A DNA stretch of 64,000 nt from Bacteroidota bacterium (GTDB lineage: Bacteria > Bacteroidota > Bacteroidia > Chitinophagales > Saprospiraceae). The stretch spans positions 151,124-215,123 of the forward strand of contig JAHEAQ010000002.1 of assembly GCA_024642705.1 (NCBI GenBank). The letters are read 5' to 3'. Made by a program: the position numbers and the translations under genes. How positions within the stretch are numbered: the first letter of the stretch is position 1; every line of letters begins with the position of its first letter. The notes under the pieces are model-generated. The model did not search any database, was not told the origin of the DNA, and worked only from the letters and a program-made list of their open reading frames with translations. Shown piece after piece: positions 54,319 to 63,543 of this stretch.

Positions 54319-55557
54319 ATGAAAATAGGAATGATCTTGGATAACGAATTTACTGGTGATATGAGAGTGGAGAATGAAGTTATATCACTGACAGAAGCTG
54401 GATTTCAAGTATTTGTATTGTGCTTTAACTACGGTAAGAAAGAATCTTATGAAACGTTTCATGGAGCTCATATCATTCGGATTAAAATTAATCCATTTAT
54501 TAAGAATAAAATGAAAGGGTTGGCAAATACAACCTTTAAATTTTATAGACAGTATTGGTCTAAAAAAATTATCCAATTTGTTGAACAAAATAATATTGAC
54601 GTACTTCATGTTCATGATTTATACCTTTTAGGCGGTGCATTCAAGGCAACCAAAAAAATTAAAAACAATATTCCTATAGTTTCTGATCTGCATGAAAATT
54701 ATCCAGAAGCTCTAAAATATTATAAGTTTAGCAATACTTTCCCAGGGAATTTGCTGATTTCAATACCAAAGTGGGAAAGAACCGAAATTGAATGGGTTAA
54801 CCAAGCAGACTATGTTATTACTGTTATAGAAGAAGCAGTAGAAAGATACGAGCAACTTGGGGTTGATACAAGTAAAATCTCCGTTGTTGCCAACTATGTC
54901 AATAGGGTTGAATTTTCAAATGATGTCATTGATAAAGAAATAGAAAAGAAATATAATGGCAATTTTACTATGTTGTACGTTGGCGGATTTGATACCCATA
55001 GAGGGTTGGAAAGTGTGTTAAAATCTCTACCGTTATTAAAGTATGAAATCCCAAATGTGAAGTTGATCTTGGTTGGCAAAGGAAGAAATGAGGATGATCT
55101 CAGGCAGTTGGCAATTGAATTAGGTGTTGTTGAAAATGTTGATTTTGAAGGATGGCAATTACCTGAAAAATTACCATCTTACATAAGAAGTAGTAATGTT
55201 TGTCTTATTCCACATTTAAAAACCGGTCATACAGATAATACCATACCCCACAAATTATTTCAATATATGTTTCTTCAAAAGCCAGTTATCTCCACAGATT
55301 GCAAACCTCTAAAAAGAATTATTAATTCTTCAAAAGCAGGCATAATATATAGTTCTGATAATGAAATAGAATTGGCATCAGCAGTCAAATTTCTTTATGA
55401 TAATCCTGAAGATGCTGCAATAATGGGAAGGAATGGTTTAAAAGCTGTAAATGAAACTTATAATTGGAAGCATACTGCAAAGAATTTAATTAAATTGTAT
55501 AAGCAAATTGAGGAATCATTTGACTTTCAAAACAATAAAAAATTTGATAAGCCTTAA
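54319..55557 (+). CDS. glycosyltransferase family 4 protein
   Basis: 412 residues, GT-B fold. The N-terminal domain has MILDNEFTGDMRVENEVISLTEAGF and DVLHVHDLYLLGGAFKATKK. The C-terminal nucleotide-sugar domain has MLYVGGFDTHRGLESVLKSLPLL, VKLILVGKGRNEDDLRQLA, VDFEGWQLPEKLPSYIRSSNVCLIPH and NTIPHKLFQYMFLQKPVISTDCKPLKRII. It should add a sugar to a lipid-linked glycan at the cytoplasmic membrane face. It begins a plus-strand run with the flippase and a second glycosyltransferase. Confidence 0.92.
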   Translation: MKIGMILDNEFTGDMRVENEVISLTEAGFQVFVLCFNYGKKESYETFHGAHIIRIKINPFIKNKMKGLANTTFKFYRQYWSKKIIQFVEQNNIDVLHVHDLYLLGGAFKATKKIKNNIPIVSDLHENYPEALKYYKFSNTFPGNLLISIPKWERTEIEWVNQADYVITVIEEAVERYEQLGVDTSKISVVANYVNRVEFSNDVIDKEIEKKYNGNFTMLYVGGFDTHRGLESVLKSLPLLKYEIPNVKLILVGKGRNEDDLRQLAIELGVVENVDFEGWQLPEKLPSYIRSSNVCLIPHLKTGHTDNTIPHKLFQYMFLQKPVISTDCKPLKRIINSSKAGIIYSSDNEIELASAVKFLYDNPEDAAIMGRNGLKAVNETYNWKHTAKNLIKLYKQIEESFDFQNNKKFDKP

Positions 55558-55673
55558 ATTCTTCCTTTGATATTGGTGTAGATTTGTTTTGGTGTTGTTT
55601 TTGTATTTTATTCATTAGCAGCGTCATTATTTAAAACCATTTGAATAGGATTAATAAAGACCACAACAAATAA

Positions 55674-57176
55674 ATGGGAATAATTAAGGATCAAAGTGTT
55701 AAAAACTCGATATTAAGTTATTTTGGAGTAGCTATAGGTGTGATAAGTGCTTTGTTGATCTATCCTTTAAATACAGAGGCATATGGTTTAGCACAATTTT
55801 TATATAGTACAGCTTTTTTTCTCCTTCCATTCGCTAGCTTTGGCATTACCTCTGGAATAATAAAGTTTTTCCCACGATTCAGAACAACTGATTCTAATGA
55901 GCATAATGGGTTCCTTTTTCTTATTTTATCCATTGGCTTATCAGGTTTTGTAGCTTTTCTAATTGTTTTTTTCTTATTTCAACCATATATTATATCCTTT
56001 CTGTCAAATCTTGGATTTGATCAGAATATCCTTGTTCCAAATATTCCTTACATTTTAAGTTTATTATTGTTATTGTTGTTGATTTTTATTTTCACTTTTT
56101 TTCTCAACAACATGAAGGAAATAGTAGTACCCAATTTCCTTCATTTGACATTGTATAAGATTTTTCTTCCAATAATTATATTTTTAAATTTCAAGCAAAT
56201 CATTGAAAATTCCACCTTTAGTTTATCTATTGTAATCTATTTCATTTTCGTTTTGATTGCTTTGATTATTTACACAATGTATCTCGGACAATTTAATTTA
56301 AAACCATTCTCGAAAGGATTCATTACAAAACCATTGCGTAGAGAAATCATAAGCTATTTGAGTTATTCGAATTTGAATATCATTGGAAATACTTTGGCGT
56401 TTAGAATTGATTTGATAATGGTCGCAATGATGCTTGGATTTCAAATGACAGGTACTTATGGAATTTTGTTCGCTTTAGCTGGTACGATTGACATTCCAAA
56501 TCAATCCATAATACAAATTGCTGCGCCAGTTATTTCTGATTCCTGGGAGAAAAATGATATCAAAGAAATTAACAACATTTATAGGAAGTCATCTATTACC
56601 TTAATTACTTTTGGAACGTTCTTGTTTTTGGGAACGTGGCTTTGCTTAGACAGTATTCTTGAACTATCCACAAATACAAAACTGCTTTCTAGTGTAAAAT
56701 ATATTTTCTTTTTTCTGGGACTAGCCAAGCTTATTGATATGGTAACTGGGGTGAATACTCAAATTATTATTTTTTCCAAATATTTTAAATACAACTTAAT
56801 TTTCATACTTATTTTGGGGATAGTCAATGTGGTTAGTAATTATTTTTTGATATTGGAATTTAATGTAGTTGGTGCTGCAATGGCAACTTTTGCAGCAATG
56901 CTCATTATAAACTTAGTGAAATTGTTATTTATTTATATAAAGGTTGGAATTCACCCTTTTTCCAAAAGTACAGGAATGCTTTTAATCATAGGGATGGTGT
57001 CTTATGCGATTGCATTTTACATTCCTAATTTGGAAAATCCATTTCTCAATATTTTTGTAAAGGGCAGTGTATTTTCAATCTTGTACATTCCGGCAATTTT
57101 ATTTTATAATATTTCACCTGAGATTAATTTATTAATCAATCAATATTACACTAAGGTAATGAATAGGTTAAAATGA
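55674..57176 (+). CDS. polysaccharide flippase (Wzx/MOP superfamily)
   Basis: 500 residues, almost entirely membrane-embedded with about 14 helices. The N-terminus (QSVKNSILSYFGVAIGVISALLIYPL, ASFGITSGIIKFFPRF) and the middle (LSYSNLNIIGNTLAFRIDLIMVAMMLG, NQSIIQIAAPVISDSWEKND) are typical of O-antigen/capsule lipid-linked repeat-unit translocases. It would flip the undecaprenyl-linked glycan built by the flanking glycosyltransferases. It lies between the two glycosyltransferase genes with modest gaps (116 and 66 bp). Confidence 0.92.
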   Translation: MGIIKDQSVKNSILSYFGVAIGVISALLIYPLNTEAYGLAQFLYSTAFFLLPFASFGITSGIIKFFPRFRTTDSNEHNGFLFLILSIGLSGFVAFLIVFFLFQPYIISFLSNLGFDQNILVPNIPYILSLLLLLLLIFIFTFFLNNMKEIVVPNFLHLTLYKIFLPIIIFLNFKQIIENSTFSLSIVIYFIFVLIALIIYTMYLGQFNLKPFSKGFITKPLRREIISYLSYSNLNIIGNTLAFRIDLIMVAMMLGFQMTGTYGILFALAGTIDIPNQSIIQIAAPVISDSWEKNDIKEINNIYRKSSITLITFGTFLFLGTWLCLDSILELSTNTKLLSSVKYIFFFLGLAKLIDMVTGVNTQIIIFSKYFKYNLIFILILGIVNVVSNYFLILEFNVVGAAMATFAAMLIINLVKLLFIYIKVGIHPFSKSTGMLLIIGMVSYAIAFYIPNLENPFLNIFVKGSVFSILYIPAILFYNISPEINLLINQYYTKVMNRLK

Positions 57177-57242
57177 TTTATTTCAATCCTATTTATTGTT
57201 TTGGGAGATTAAGCATTTTTTTATTTAAATAAAATTTAGTTT

Positions 57243-58547
57243 TTGAAACCTATTAAAACATTATTGATCTGTTACTATTGGCCTCCGACGAGTGGGGGTG
57301 GAGTAATGCGTTGGTTGAAGATGTCGAAATATTGGAATGATGAATGCAATGAGCTCATTGTGTACACACCAGAATTAGTTGAATTTCCTGCCTATGACGA
57401 AACTTTGCTAGCCCAAGTACCAAAAAATGTAAAAATTATCAAAAACAAAATATGGGAACCGTATAAGATTTATAAAAGATTTACAGGCAAAAAGAATACA
57501 TATTCAGGATTTATTAATGAAAAAGAAAAATCAAATTGGAAGGATAAATTATCCGTTTGGATTAGGAGCAATTTCTTTATTCCAGATGCTAGAACCTTTT
57601 GGATAAAACCAAGCATAAAATACCTTTATTCATACTTAAAAGAAAACCCAATCGATGTTATTATATCTACAGGTCCGCCGCACAGCATGCATCTCATAGC
57701 TCTAGGTCTGAAGAAAAAATTAAATATAAAATGGATTGCTGATTTTAGAGATCCTTGGACTGATATTGATTATGCAGATGAGTTAAAGCTAACAGATTTT
57801 GCGCAAAAAAAGCATGAAAAATTGGAAAGACAAGTGCTAGAAAATGCCGACAAAGTAGTCACAGTAAGTTGGTCCTGGCAAAAGGATCTAGGAGCATTAG
57901 GTTCGAGAACAGACATCGAATTGATCACCAATGGGTTCGATCCAGCTGATTTTATAGATTGTGATAGTACCTACAATGAGAAATTTAGTATTTGTCATTT
58001 GGGATCGATGAATTCAAAAAGAAATCCTGAAAATTTATGGGAAGTGATAAGTGCATTGTGTCTAGAAAATCAAGAATTCAAGCAACATTTGGAAATAAAA
58101 TTAATAGGACAAGTGGATGCATCCATTATTAAATCCATTGAAAATTTGGATCTAAATTCATATTTGCAGAAAATTGATTTTCTTCCGCACAAAAATGGTT
58201 TAATGGAATTAAATTCATCTTCTATTTTATTGCTTCCAATAAATTTAAAAGCTCATTCTGAAGGCATAATTCCAGGGAAAGTATACGAATACTTAGCGAC
58301 AGGTAAACCAATATTAGCAATAGGTTCAAAAGATTCCGACATCAAATATATTATTGAAAATTCTAAGAATGCTATTTTACTCGATTATCAAGATTCCGCT
58401 GAAATGAAGTCATTTATTTGGAATGAATTTATAAATTTCAAAAGCAACTCGGCTACGAACAAAACTGAAGCTAATAATCAGTATTCAAGAAAAGAATTGG
58501 CTAATAGGTACAAGCAACTCGTTAAAAATTTAACTCAGAAAATTTAA
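57243..58547 (+). CDS. glycosyltransferase (GT4-like) of the surface-glycan block
   Basis: 434 residues starting at TTG 57243; no in-frame ATG occurs before residue 22, which is already inside conserved sequence. Motifs are LLICYYWPPTSGGGVMRWLKMSKYW, IISTGPPHSMHLIALGLKKK, IADFRDPWTDIDY, VTVSWSWQKDLGALG and ITNGFDPADF, with a C-terminal IIPGKVYEYLATGKPILAIG. This is the pattern of the TGPPHS/DFRDPW group of Bacteroidota glycosyltransferases. The donor sugar is unknown. It is the third gene of the run. Confidence 0.92.
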   Translation: MKPIKTLLICYYWPPTSGGGVMRWLKMSKYWNDECNELIVYTPELVEFPAYDETLLAQVPKNVKIIKNKIWEPYKIYKRFTGKKNTYSGFINEKEKSNWKDKLSVWIRSNFFIPDARTFWIKPSIKYLYSYLKENPIDVIISTGPPHSMHLIALGLKKKLNIKWIADFRDPWTDIDYADELKLTDFAQKKHEKLERQVLENADKVVTVSWSWQKDLGALGSRTDIELITNGFDPADFIDCDSTYNEKFSICHLGSMNSKRNPENLWEVISALCLENQEFKQHLEIKLIGQVDASIIKSIENLDLNSYLQKIDFLPHKNGLMELNSSSILLLPINLKAHSEGIIPGKVYEYLATGKPILAIGSKDSDIKYIIENSKNAILLDYQDSAEMKSFIWNEFINFKSNSATNKTEANNQYSRKELANRYKQLVKNLTQKI

Positions 58548-58722
58548 AGTATAAGCATTTATAGCCCAAATTGCCTTCATTAAAGAAGTTTTCTAGATTT
58601 ATTTTGAAAATAAAATTCTGTTTACAAAATAAATATTGTTATTGATTTTAAAACCTCCATTCACTTTAATGAGCAGTTCGAAAAATTAATTAAATACTTT
58701 GAAGCAAAAAATTAATATGCTT

Positions 58723-61140
58723 TCAAACGGTTTTCTTTTTTCTGAATTTTTCAAAATAAATAAATAATCCTAACAAAAGAACTAGAATAACGGAACAAAT
58801 TAAAGAGATCAATTCACCTGTTTTATAAGTTTGAGGATCGAATTTGAATATTATTTCATGACTGCCAGCAGGAACTTTCATAGCTCTTAAAGCATAATTT
58901 ACTCGAATATGCTCAACAGGTTCGCCATCCAAATAAGCCTGCCAACCCTTATTAGGACCGTACCACATTTCGGAGAATACAGCGAATTTATTACCATTTC
59001 CTGTCGTTGTATAAGTTAATTTATTTGGAGCGTATTCAGTCAATTGAATTCGAGCATTCTCTGGCTTTTCAATGTTCCAACCATCGAAATATTTCTCGAA
59101 TTCTCTATTTACTAATGCTTTTGAACTTGGATCAAAACCAGAAAGTCCATTGATTTCTTCAAGATTGGTTTTTAATAAAATAACACTATCTACAAACCAA
59201 GCATTACCAAGAGCGTTTATGTTCACTTGGAAATTTAATTGACCTTCTTGATTTGAAGTAATAAAATACTTTGTGTTGAACATATTGAAAACACTAAGAT
59301 TCCCTTTGGAGAAATGATAATCTATCAAATCCTGAGCACGTTGTAATTTTGCTGGATTATAACCTCCGATTGTTTTATGAAAGTAAGAAGCAAAAGAAGA
59401 ATTAAAAGGATCGCCAGATACATCGTGCACCCGATAATGAATATCCGTATCTTTTAAAATTGCTTGATCCACATTTCTAGGCTGATAAGTTTGATTTATA
59501 GCTCTTTCGTCTTCAAAATCGTCAGAGTTTAAATATCTTTTGTCCACTCCCCATAAATCAATAAGAGTCAATATACTTAGACCAATGATAACATATATTT
59601 TGCCTATTTTATTTTTTAAATACATCCATATCAGGCCAGCAGATAGGGCGATAAATAAGAAAGATCGCAGAGAATCTTTAAACAAAAGGCTTTTTCTATC
59701 TTTTACTATAGCATCAACATCGTATCCCATTTGGCCATAACGAGCATCATTCGCACCATTAAAATCAAATATCGAAGAACCCAATACTGCAAAAACTAGG
59801 CATGTTGCTAACAAAACTCCACCAGCTATGTATAACTTTTGAATTAACCTTATTTTTTCTTGAGACTGAAATAATTGATGTAACCCCAAAATTCCCAGAA
59901 AAGGAATTAGTATTGAAGTAATACTAAGCACAGAATTTGGAGTTCTGAATTTATTGAACATTGGAAAATAATCAAAAAATAATTTGTTAAACCATTCTAG
60001 ATTTTTTCCCATTGAAAACATGAATGTTAAAATTACTGCTATCAAGAGCCACCATTTGACTCTATCGTTAACAGTGAAAAGTCCAAGAATAAATAGAAAA
60101 AACATCACCGCACCAAAATATATTGGGCCACTGGTACTTGGCAATCCACCCCAATACAAAGGACCTTTATCAATATTTGCCCTACCTTTTAAACTCTTAA
60201 CTAAAGCAGAATTTTTAGATATGGGTTCAGCACTACCTCCACCCACAAATCCAGGAATATAAGAAGAAAATAAATCTAAAATTCCATTGCTCCAATTCAT
60301 GGCATAATTGAATTCCAATCCATCCGTCTCACTGCTACTTGCAGCATCTGAGGATTTTGTTTCAATAATGGGTTTGCCCCTCATTGTGTCTGCTCCAAAT
60401 TCATAGGTTGTCAATAATTTGGATCCAGCTGTACCTGCAGCAATTAATGTGCATAAGATTAATAAACCAGAAGCGATTCCAAAATCTTTAATTCTTTTTT
60501 CTTTTATGTGTTGAACCAGTTCAAAAATGACATAAATTCCTAGGATTAAACCCAAATAAAAAGTCATTTGAAAGTGATTGGAATAAATGTTAATTGCTAA
60601 CCCAATTAAAAAGGTGGTAGCTCCCAACAAAAGTTGTTTTCGGTATGCAAGTATAGTTCCAGAAATGATTAATGAACTGACCATTAAAGCTCGGATTTTG
60701 CTCGTGTGACCTGCTTCAAACAAAACTAAATTGTTAGTTGTAAAACTGAATGCAATTGCACCGAGGATGCTCAACCATGGATTGACACCAAGCAAAATCA
60801 ATGCTATATAGAAAAAAACCATCCCAGAAATAAAATAACCAATTGGTCGTGCCATAAATAATTGGCTAATTTTCTCGAAGAATTTTGACACATTATTTTT
60901 TTGAGCAGCCCCAATTTGATACGTTGGCATTCCACCAAACATTGAATTCGTCCATAGAGTTTGCTCTCCTGTCTTTTTTGTAAATTCACTGGATTCATGG
61001 ACCATGCCCTCATAAGAAATAATATCTCCCATTGGTAATTTCTTCCCTTGCAATTGAGGGTTGAAATATATCGCAGAAAGTAAAATAAAGATTACTACCG
61101 CAGTAATGTGTGGTAAAATTTTACTCCAATCTATTTTCAT
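58723..61140 (-). CDS. YfhO-family polytopic membrane protein (putative GT-C-type glycosyltransferase)
   Basis: 805 residues from ATG 61140. An apparent upstream TTG start overlaps a minus-7 box at 61165-61172 and is rejected. About 12 transmembrane helices occupy residues 8-530, with a periplasmic loop near the start (PMGDIISYEGMVHESSEF, TLWTNSMFGGMPTYQIGA). A C-terminal soluble domain (about 560-770) contains VFSEMWYGPNKGWQAYLDGEPVEHIRVNYALRAMKVPAGSHEIIFKF, characteristic of YfhO proteins. In Firmicutes YfhO has been linked to glycosylation of lipoteichoic acid; here the role is unknown. It converges on the glycan block. Confidence 0.88.
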   Translation of the reverse strand: MKIDWSKILPHITAVVIFILLSAIYFNPQLQGKKLPMGDIISYEGMVHESSEFTKKTGEQTLWTNSMFGGMPTYQIGAAQKNNVSKFFEKISQLFMARPIGYFISGMVFFYIALILLGVNPWLSILGAIAFSFTTNNLVLFEAGHTSKIRALMVSSLIISGTILAYRKQLLLGATTFLIGLAINIYSNHFQMTFYLGLILGIYVIFELVQHIKEKRIKDFGIASGLLILCTLIAAGTAGSKLLTTYEFGADTMRGKPIIETKSSDAASSSETDGLEFNYAMNWSNGILDLFSSYIPGFVGGGSAEPISKNSALVKSLKGRANIDKGPLYWGGLPSTSGPIYFGAVMFFLFILGLFTVNDRVKWWLLIAVILTFMFSMGKNLEWFNKLFFDYFPMFNKFRTPNSVLSITSILIPFLGILGLHQLFQSQEKIRLIQKLYIAGGVLLATCLVFAVLGSSIFDFNGANDARYGQMGYDVDAIVKDRKSLLFKDSLRSFLFIALSAGLIWMYLKNKIGKIYVIIGLSILTLIDLWGVDKRYLNSDDFEDERAINQTYQPRNVDQAILKDTDIHYRVHDVSGDPFNSSFASYFHKTIGGYNPAKLQRAQDLIDYHFSKGNLSVFNMFNTKYFITSNQEGQLNFQVNINALGNAWFVDSVILLKTNLEEINGLSGFDPSSKALVNREFEKYFDGWNIEKPENARIQLTEYAPNKLTYTTTGNGNKFAVFSEMWYGPNKGWQAYLDGEPVEHIRVNYALRAMKVPAGSHEIIFKFDPQTYKTGELISLICSVILVLLLGLFIYFEKFRKKKTV

Positions 61141-61164
61141 ATTTAATATTTTCTTATTGATTGG

Positions 61165-61172
61165 CAAAGTTA
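61165..61172 (-). promoter_or_regulatory. minus-7 box (TAACTTTG) upstream of the YfhO-family gene
   Basis: A perfect TAnnTTTG on the minus strand, 24 nt before ATG 61140. It shows that the longer frame reaching 61167 is not translated. Confidence 0.5.
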
Positions 61173-61308
61173 ATTTTTTCTACCAAACAGGATTAAGAAT
61201 TATGAAGTAAAAACTTAGATACTTTTGATTTTGATATGTGGAATGGTATTAATTTTAAATATTGATTAATTTAGTGCAGCAATATATTAAAACTAAAATC
61301 TAAAAATA

Positions 61309-62571
61309 ATGGACACTTCTCGCCGAGTTTTTTTTAACAAGCTGACTATAGGTATTGCTGCTTCAACTATCATACCTAGGATAAATTTGCAGAGCGAGGA
61401 ACAAATATTTTTGAAAAATGGTGAGATTAATTGGGATGAAGTACGTAAAAATTTCCCCTTATCGAAAGAAAGAATTTATTTTAATAATGGCACATTTGGT
61501 CCTTCTCCAAATTCAGTTATCGAAAAAATGAAAAATCAAATTGATGAGATTAATGCAACAGGGGATTATGGCAGCACTTCTAGTACCATTAATTCTGTGG
61601 CACATTTCATTAATGCGGAAGAATCAGAAATAGCATTAACTCATAATACCACCGAAGGCATCAATATTATGGCTTTTGGAGTGAAAATGAAAGCTGATGA
61701 TGAAATTATTATGTGCAGTCATGAGCATGTTGGAAATGCAATGCCATGGTTAAATAGAGCAAAAAGAGATCATTTGAAAATTAGAGTTTTCGATCCTGGA
61801 AATACGAGAGAAGAAAATATTTCAGCAATTAAATCTTTAATCAATTCAAAAACAAGAGTTATTGCTATTCCCCATATTCCATGCACGACTGGTATTGTTT
61901 TTCCAATTGCAGAAATTGCAGAAATTGCGAGAGAAAAAAATATTATTACTGCAATTGATGGTGCACATGGAGTTGGTACATTTAATTTAGACATTCGTTC
62001 ACTTGGGGTCGATATGTACGCAAGTTGCTGTCATAAATGGTTACTAGGGCCGGCCGGGACTGGATTTGTTTTTATCAATAATGCCATTCTTCCAGATATT
62101 GAAGCAATTCATGTTGGTGCGTATTCGGATTCAGGATGGAAGTTGGACACGAAGGAACAAGAAATTCTAGGATTCAATCCAACTGCCCACCGATTTTTTT
62201 ATGGAACCCAAGGGAAAGCACATTTTAGTGGAGTAGATGCTGCTATTGATTTTCACCAAAATATTGGAAGTCAAGAAATTGAAGATAGAATAAGATTTCT
62301 TAACAATTACCTTTACCAAGGATTACAGCAGTTTCCAAAAAAGCTCGACATTCTAACTCCAAAAGAGTCTGTTTCAAGACTCGCGATGGTAAGTTTTAAA
62401 CCCAAAAATACCGACTATAAAGAGTTTGGTCATATATTAAATGAGGAAAAAATTCGCGTTAGACAAGTCCCAGAAAGTGGTCTTAATGCAATACGCATTT
62501 CTACACATATTTATAATTCAACGGAAGAAATCGATTATTTATTAAAAGTGATTGAAGATCGTCTTAAATAA
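61309..62571 (+). CDS. class-V aminotransferase/cysteine desulfurase-like PLP protein with Tat signal
   Basis: 420 residues. It starts MDTSRRVFFNKLTIGIAAST, a near-ideal twin-arginine signal (SRRxFxxK then a hydrophobic stretch). The fold-type I core has FNNGTFGPSPNSVIEKM, ITLTHNTTEGIN-type sequence (ALTHNTTEGINIMAFG), CSHEHVGNAMPWL, AIDGAHGVGTFNLDI and the PLP lysine in YASCCHKWLLGPAGTGF. The closest annotated relatives are isopenicillin-N-epimerase-like proteins. Export of a folded PLP enzyme fits Tat transport. The substrate is unknown. No Fe-S assembly partners are adjacent, so it is not a standard IscS/SufS. Confidence 0.9.
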   Translation: MDTSRRVFFNKLTIGIAASTIIPRINLQSEEQIFLKNGEINWDEVRKNFPLSKERIYFNNGTFGPSPNSVIEKMKNQIDEINATGDYGSTSSTINSVAHFINAEESEIALTHNTTEGINIMAFGVKMKADDEIIMCSHEHVGNAMPWLNRAKRDHLKIRVFDPGNTREENISAIKSLINSKTRVIAIPHIPCTTGIVFPIAEIAEIAREKNIITAIDGAHGVGTFNLDIRSLGVDMYASCCHKWLLGPAGTGFVFINNAILPDIEAIHVGAYSDSGWKLDTKEQEILGFNPTAHRFFYGTQGKAHFSGVDAAIDFHQNIGSQEIEDRIRFLNNYLYQGLQQFPKKLDILTPKESVSRLAMVSFKPKNTDYKEFGHILNEEKIRVRQVPESGLNAIRISTHIYNSTEEIDYLLKVIEDRLK

Positions 62572-62944
62572 AAGGTAGGACTAAAAATGATTTTTTAAAA
62601 TAGGCTGATATTTGTTAGTAATTATAGCTTAGTAGTAGCTTATTAAAAAATTGATGATAAAACCATTAATTGAATATTTCGAAAAGTTTCTTTCATTATA
62701 CGAAAAAGAAAAGTCACCCTTGAAAGTAATTTAAATTGATTTTACTTACCTAGAATTTATTTAAACCCGTATTTGCATTAGACATTCTATTTCTACTGGA
62801 AATGACTGCAAAATATACTGCTGCACTAAGTTTTTGTCATGCACCATAGTTGTAGCTATGATTTAGTCCAAAACTTCAGATTTTATTGCCATTTCAAGTC
62901 TCATTGCGAAGCCCCAATGCATAATGCTGGTTAAACCTAATTAT
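62572..62944. other. 373-bp intergenic region, half of it a long palindrome
   Basis: The first 180 bp show no ORF or RNA gene. The remainder is the inverted repeat annotated at 62751-62947. The flanking genes converge here. Confidence 0.6.
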
Positions 62945-62947
62945 CTA
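62751..62947. repeat. ~195-bp nested palindrome (MITE-like element or structured RNA)
   Basis: Four successive arm pairs face each other. The outer TAGA..TTTAAACC and TGCATT (62751-62780) pair with AATGCA..GGTTAAACCTAATTATCTA (62916-62947). GAAATG (62799-62804) pairs with CATTTC (62890-62895). AAGTTTTTG (62828-62836) pairs with CCAAAACTT (62868-62876). CATAG (62845-62849) pairs with CTATG (62856-62860) around a 6-nt loop. The right end includes the stop codon of the GNAT gene. Confidence 0.65.
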
Positions 62948-63508
62948 CAATATTTCATGGTAATTTTTCACAATAGAATAGAAATTGGTGTCTCGCAGTT
63001 TGTCTTCTTTTATAAAACTCGATTTGTGAATTCCTTCATAATTAAAGCCAGCGTTTAATAATGTTTTGGAAGAGGCTAAATTATTTGTAAATACATTGGC
63101 TTCTAATCTAAATAATGCTTTTTCTTCAAAACATATCTCAATAAATTTTTGAATGACCATTGTCATAATACCTTGATTTCGGTAATCTTTTCCGATCCAA
63201 TACCCGAATTCAGATTTATGTGATTCTACGCCATGATTGAATAATAGGCCTATTCCACCAATCATTTCTTCATTGTATCGTATTGCGTAGTTGCAAATTT
63301 GATGATTCATTTTTTCAAATTTTCTACAAATTGAAACAAAAATTTTTGCATCTTTTAATGTGTAGGGGAAAGGAATAGTTAGGGTGTTTTCATAAATCTC
63401 GCGATCATTAATATGGTTTACAATGGATTGGGCATCAGTAATTCTGACTTCGGTTATTGTTATATTTTGACTCAGTATGTAATTTGCTTTTAATTTTTTA
63501 CCCATCAT
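62945..63508 (-). CDS. GNAT-family N-acetyltransferase (RimJ/RimL-like)
   Basis: 187 residues; ATG 63508 or the next codon, 63505. The RimJ/RimL-type acetyltransferase pattern is seen: ITEVRITDAQSIVNHINDREIYENTLTIPFPYT, YAIRYNEEMIGGIGLL, and the acetyl-CoA-binding segment FGYWIGKDYRNQGIMTMVIQKFIEI. RLEANVFTNNLASSKTLLNAGFNYEG closes the domain. It may acetylate a small molecule or a protein N-terminus; the substrate is unknown. Its stop codon lies in the arm of the large palindrome. Confidence 0.9.
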   Translation of the reverse strand: MMGKKLKANYILSQNITITEVRITDAQSIVNHINDREIYENTLTIPFPYTLKDAKIFVSICRKFEKMNHQICNYAIRYNEEMIGGIGLLFNHGVESHKSEFGYWIGKDYRNQGIMTMVIQKFIEICFEEKALFRLEANVFTNNLASSKTLLNAGFNYEGIHKSSFIKEDKLRDTNFYSIVKNYHEIL

Positions 63509-63543
63509 TTATATTAATAACAGAATGATCAAAAGTGATGTGT

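Noticed and set aside
58595-58619. AT-only palindrome downstream of the second glycosyltransferase
   Set aside because: The arms consist only of A and T with a loop of about 3 nt. This is expected by chance in such AT-rich DNA and too weak to call a terminator.
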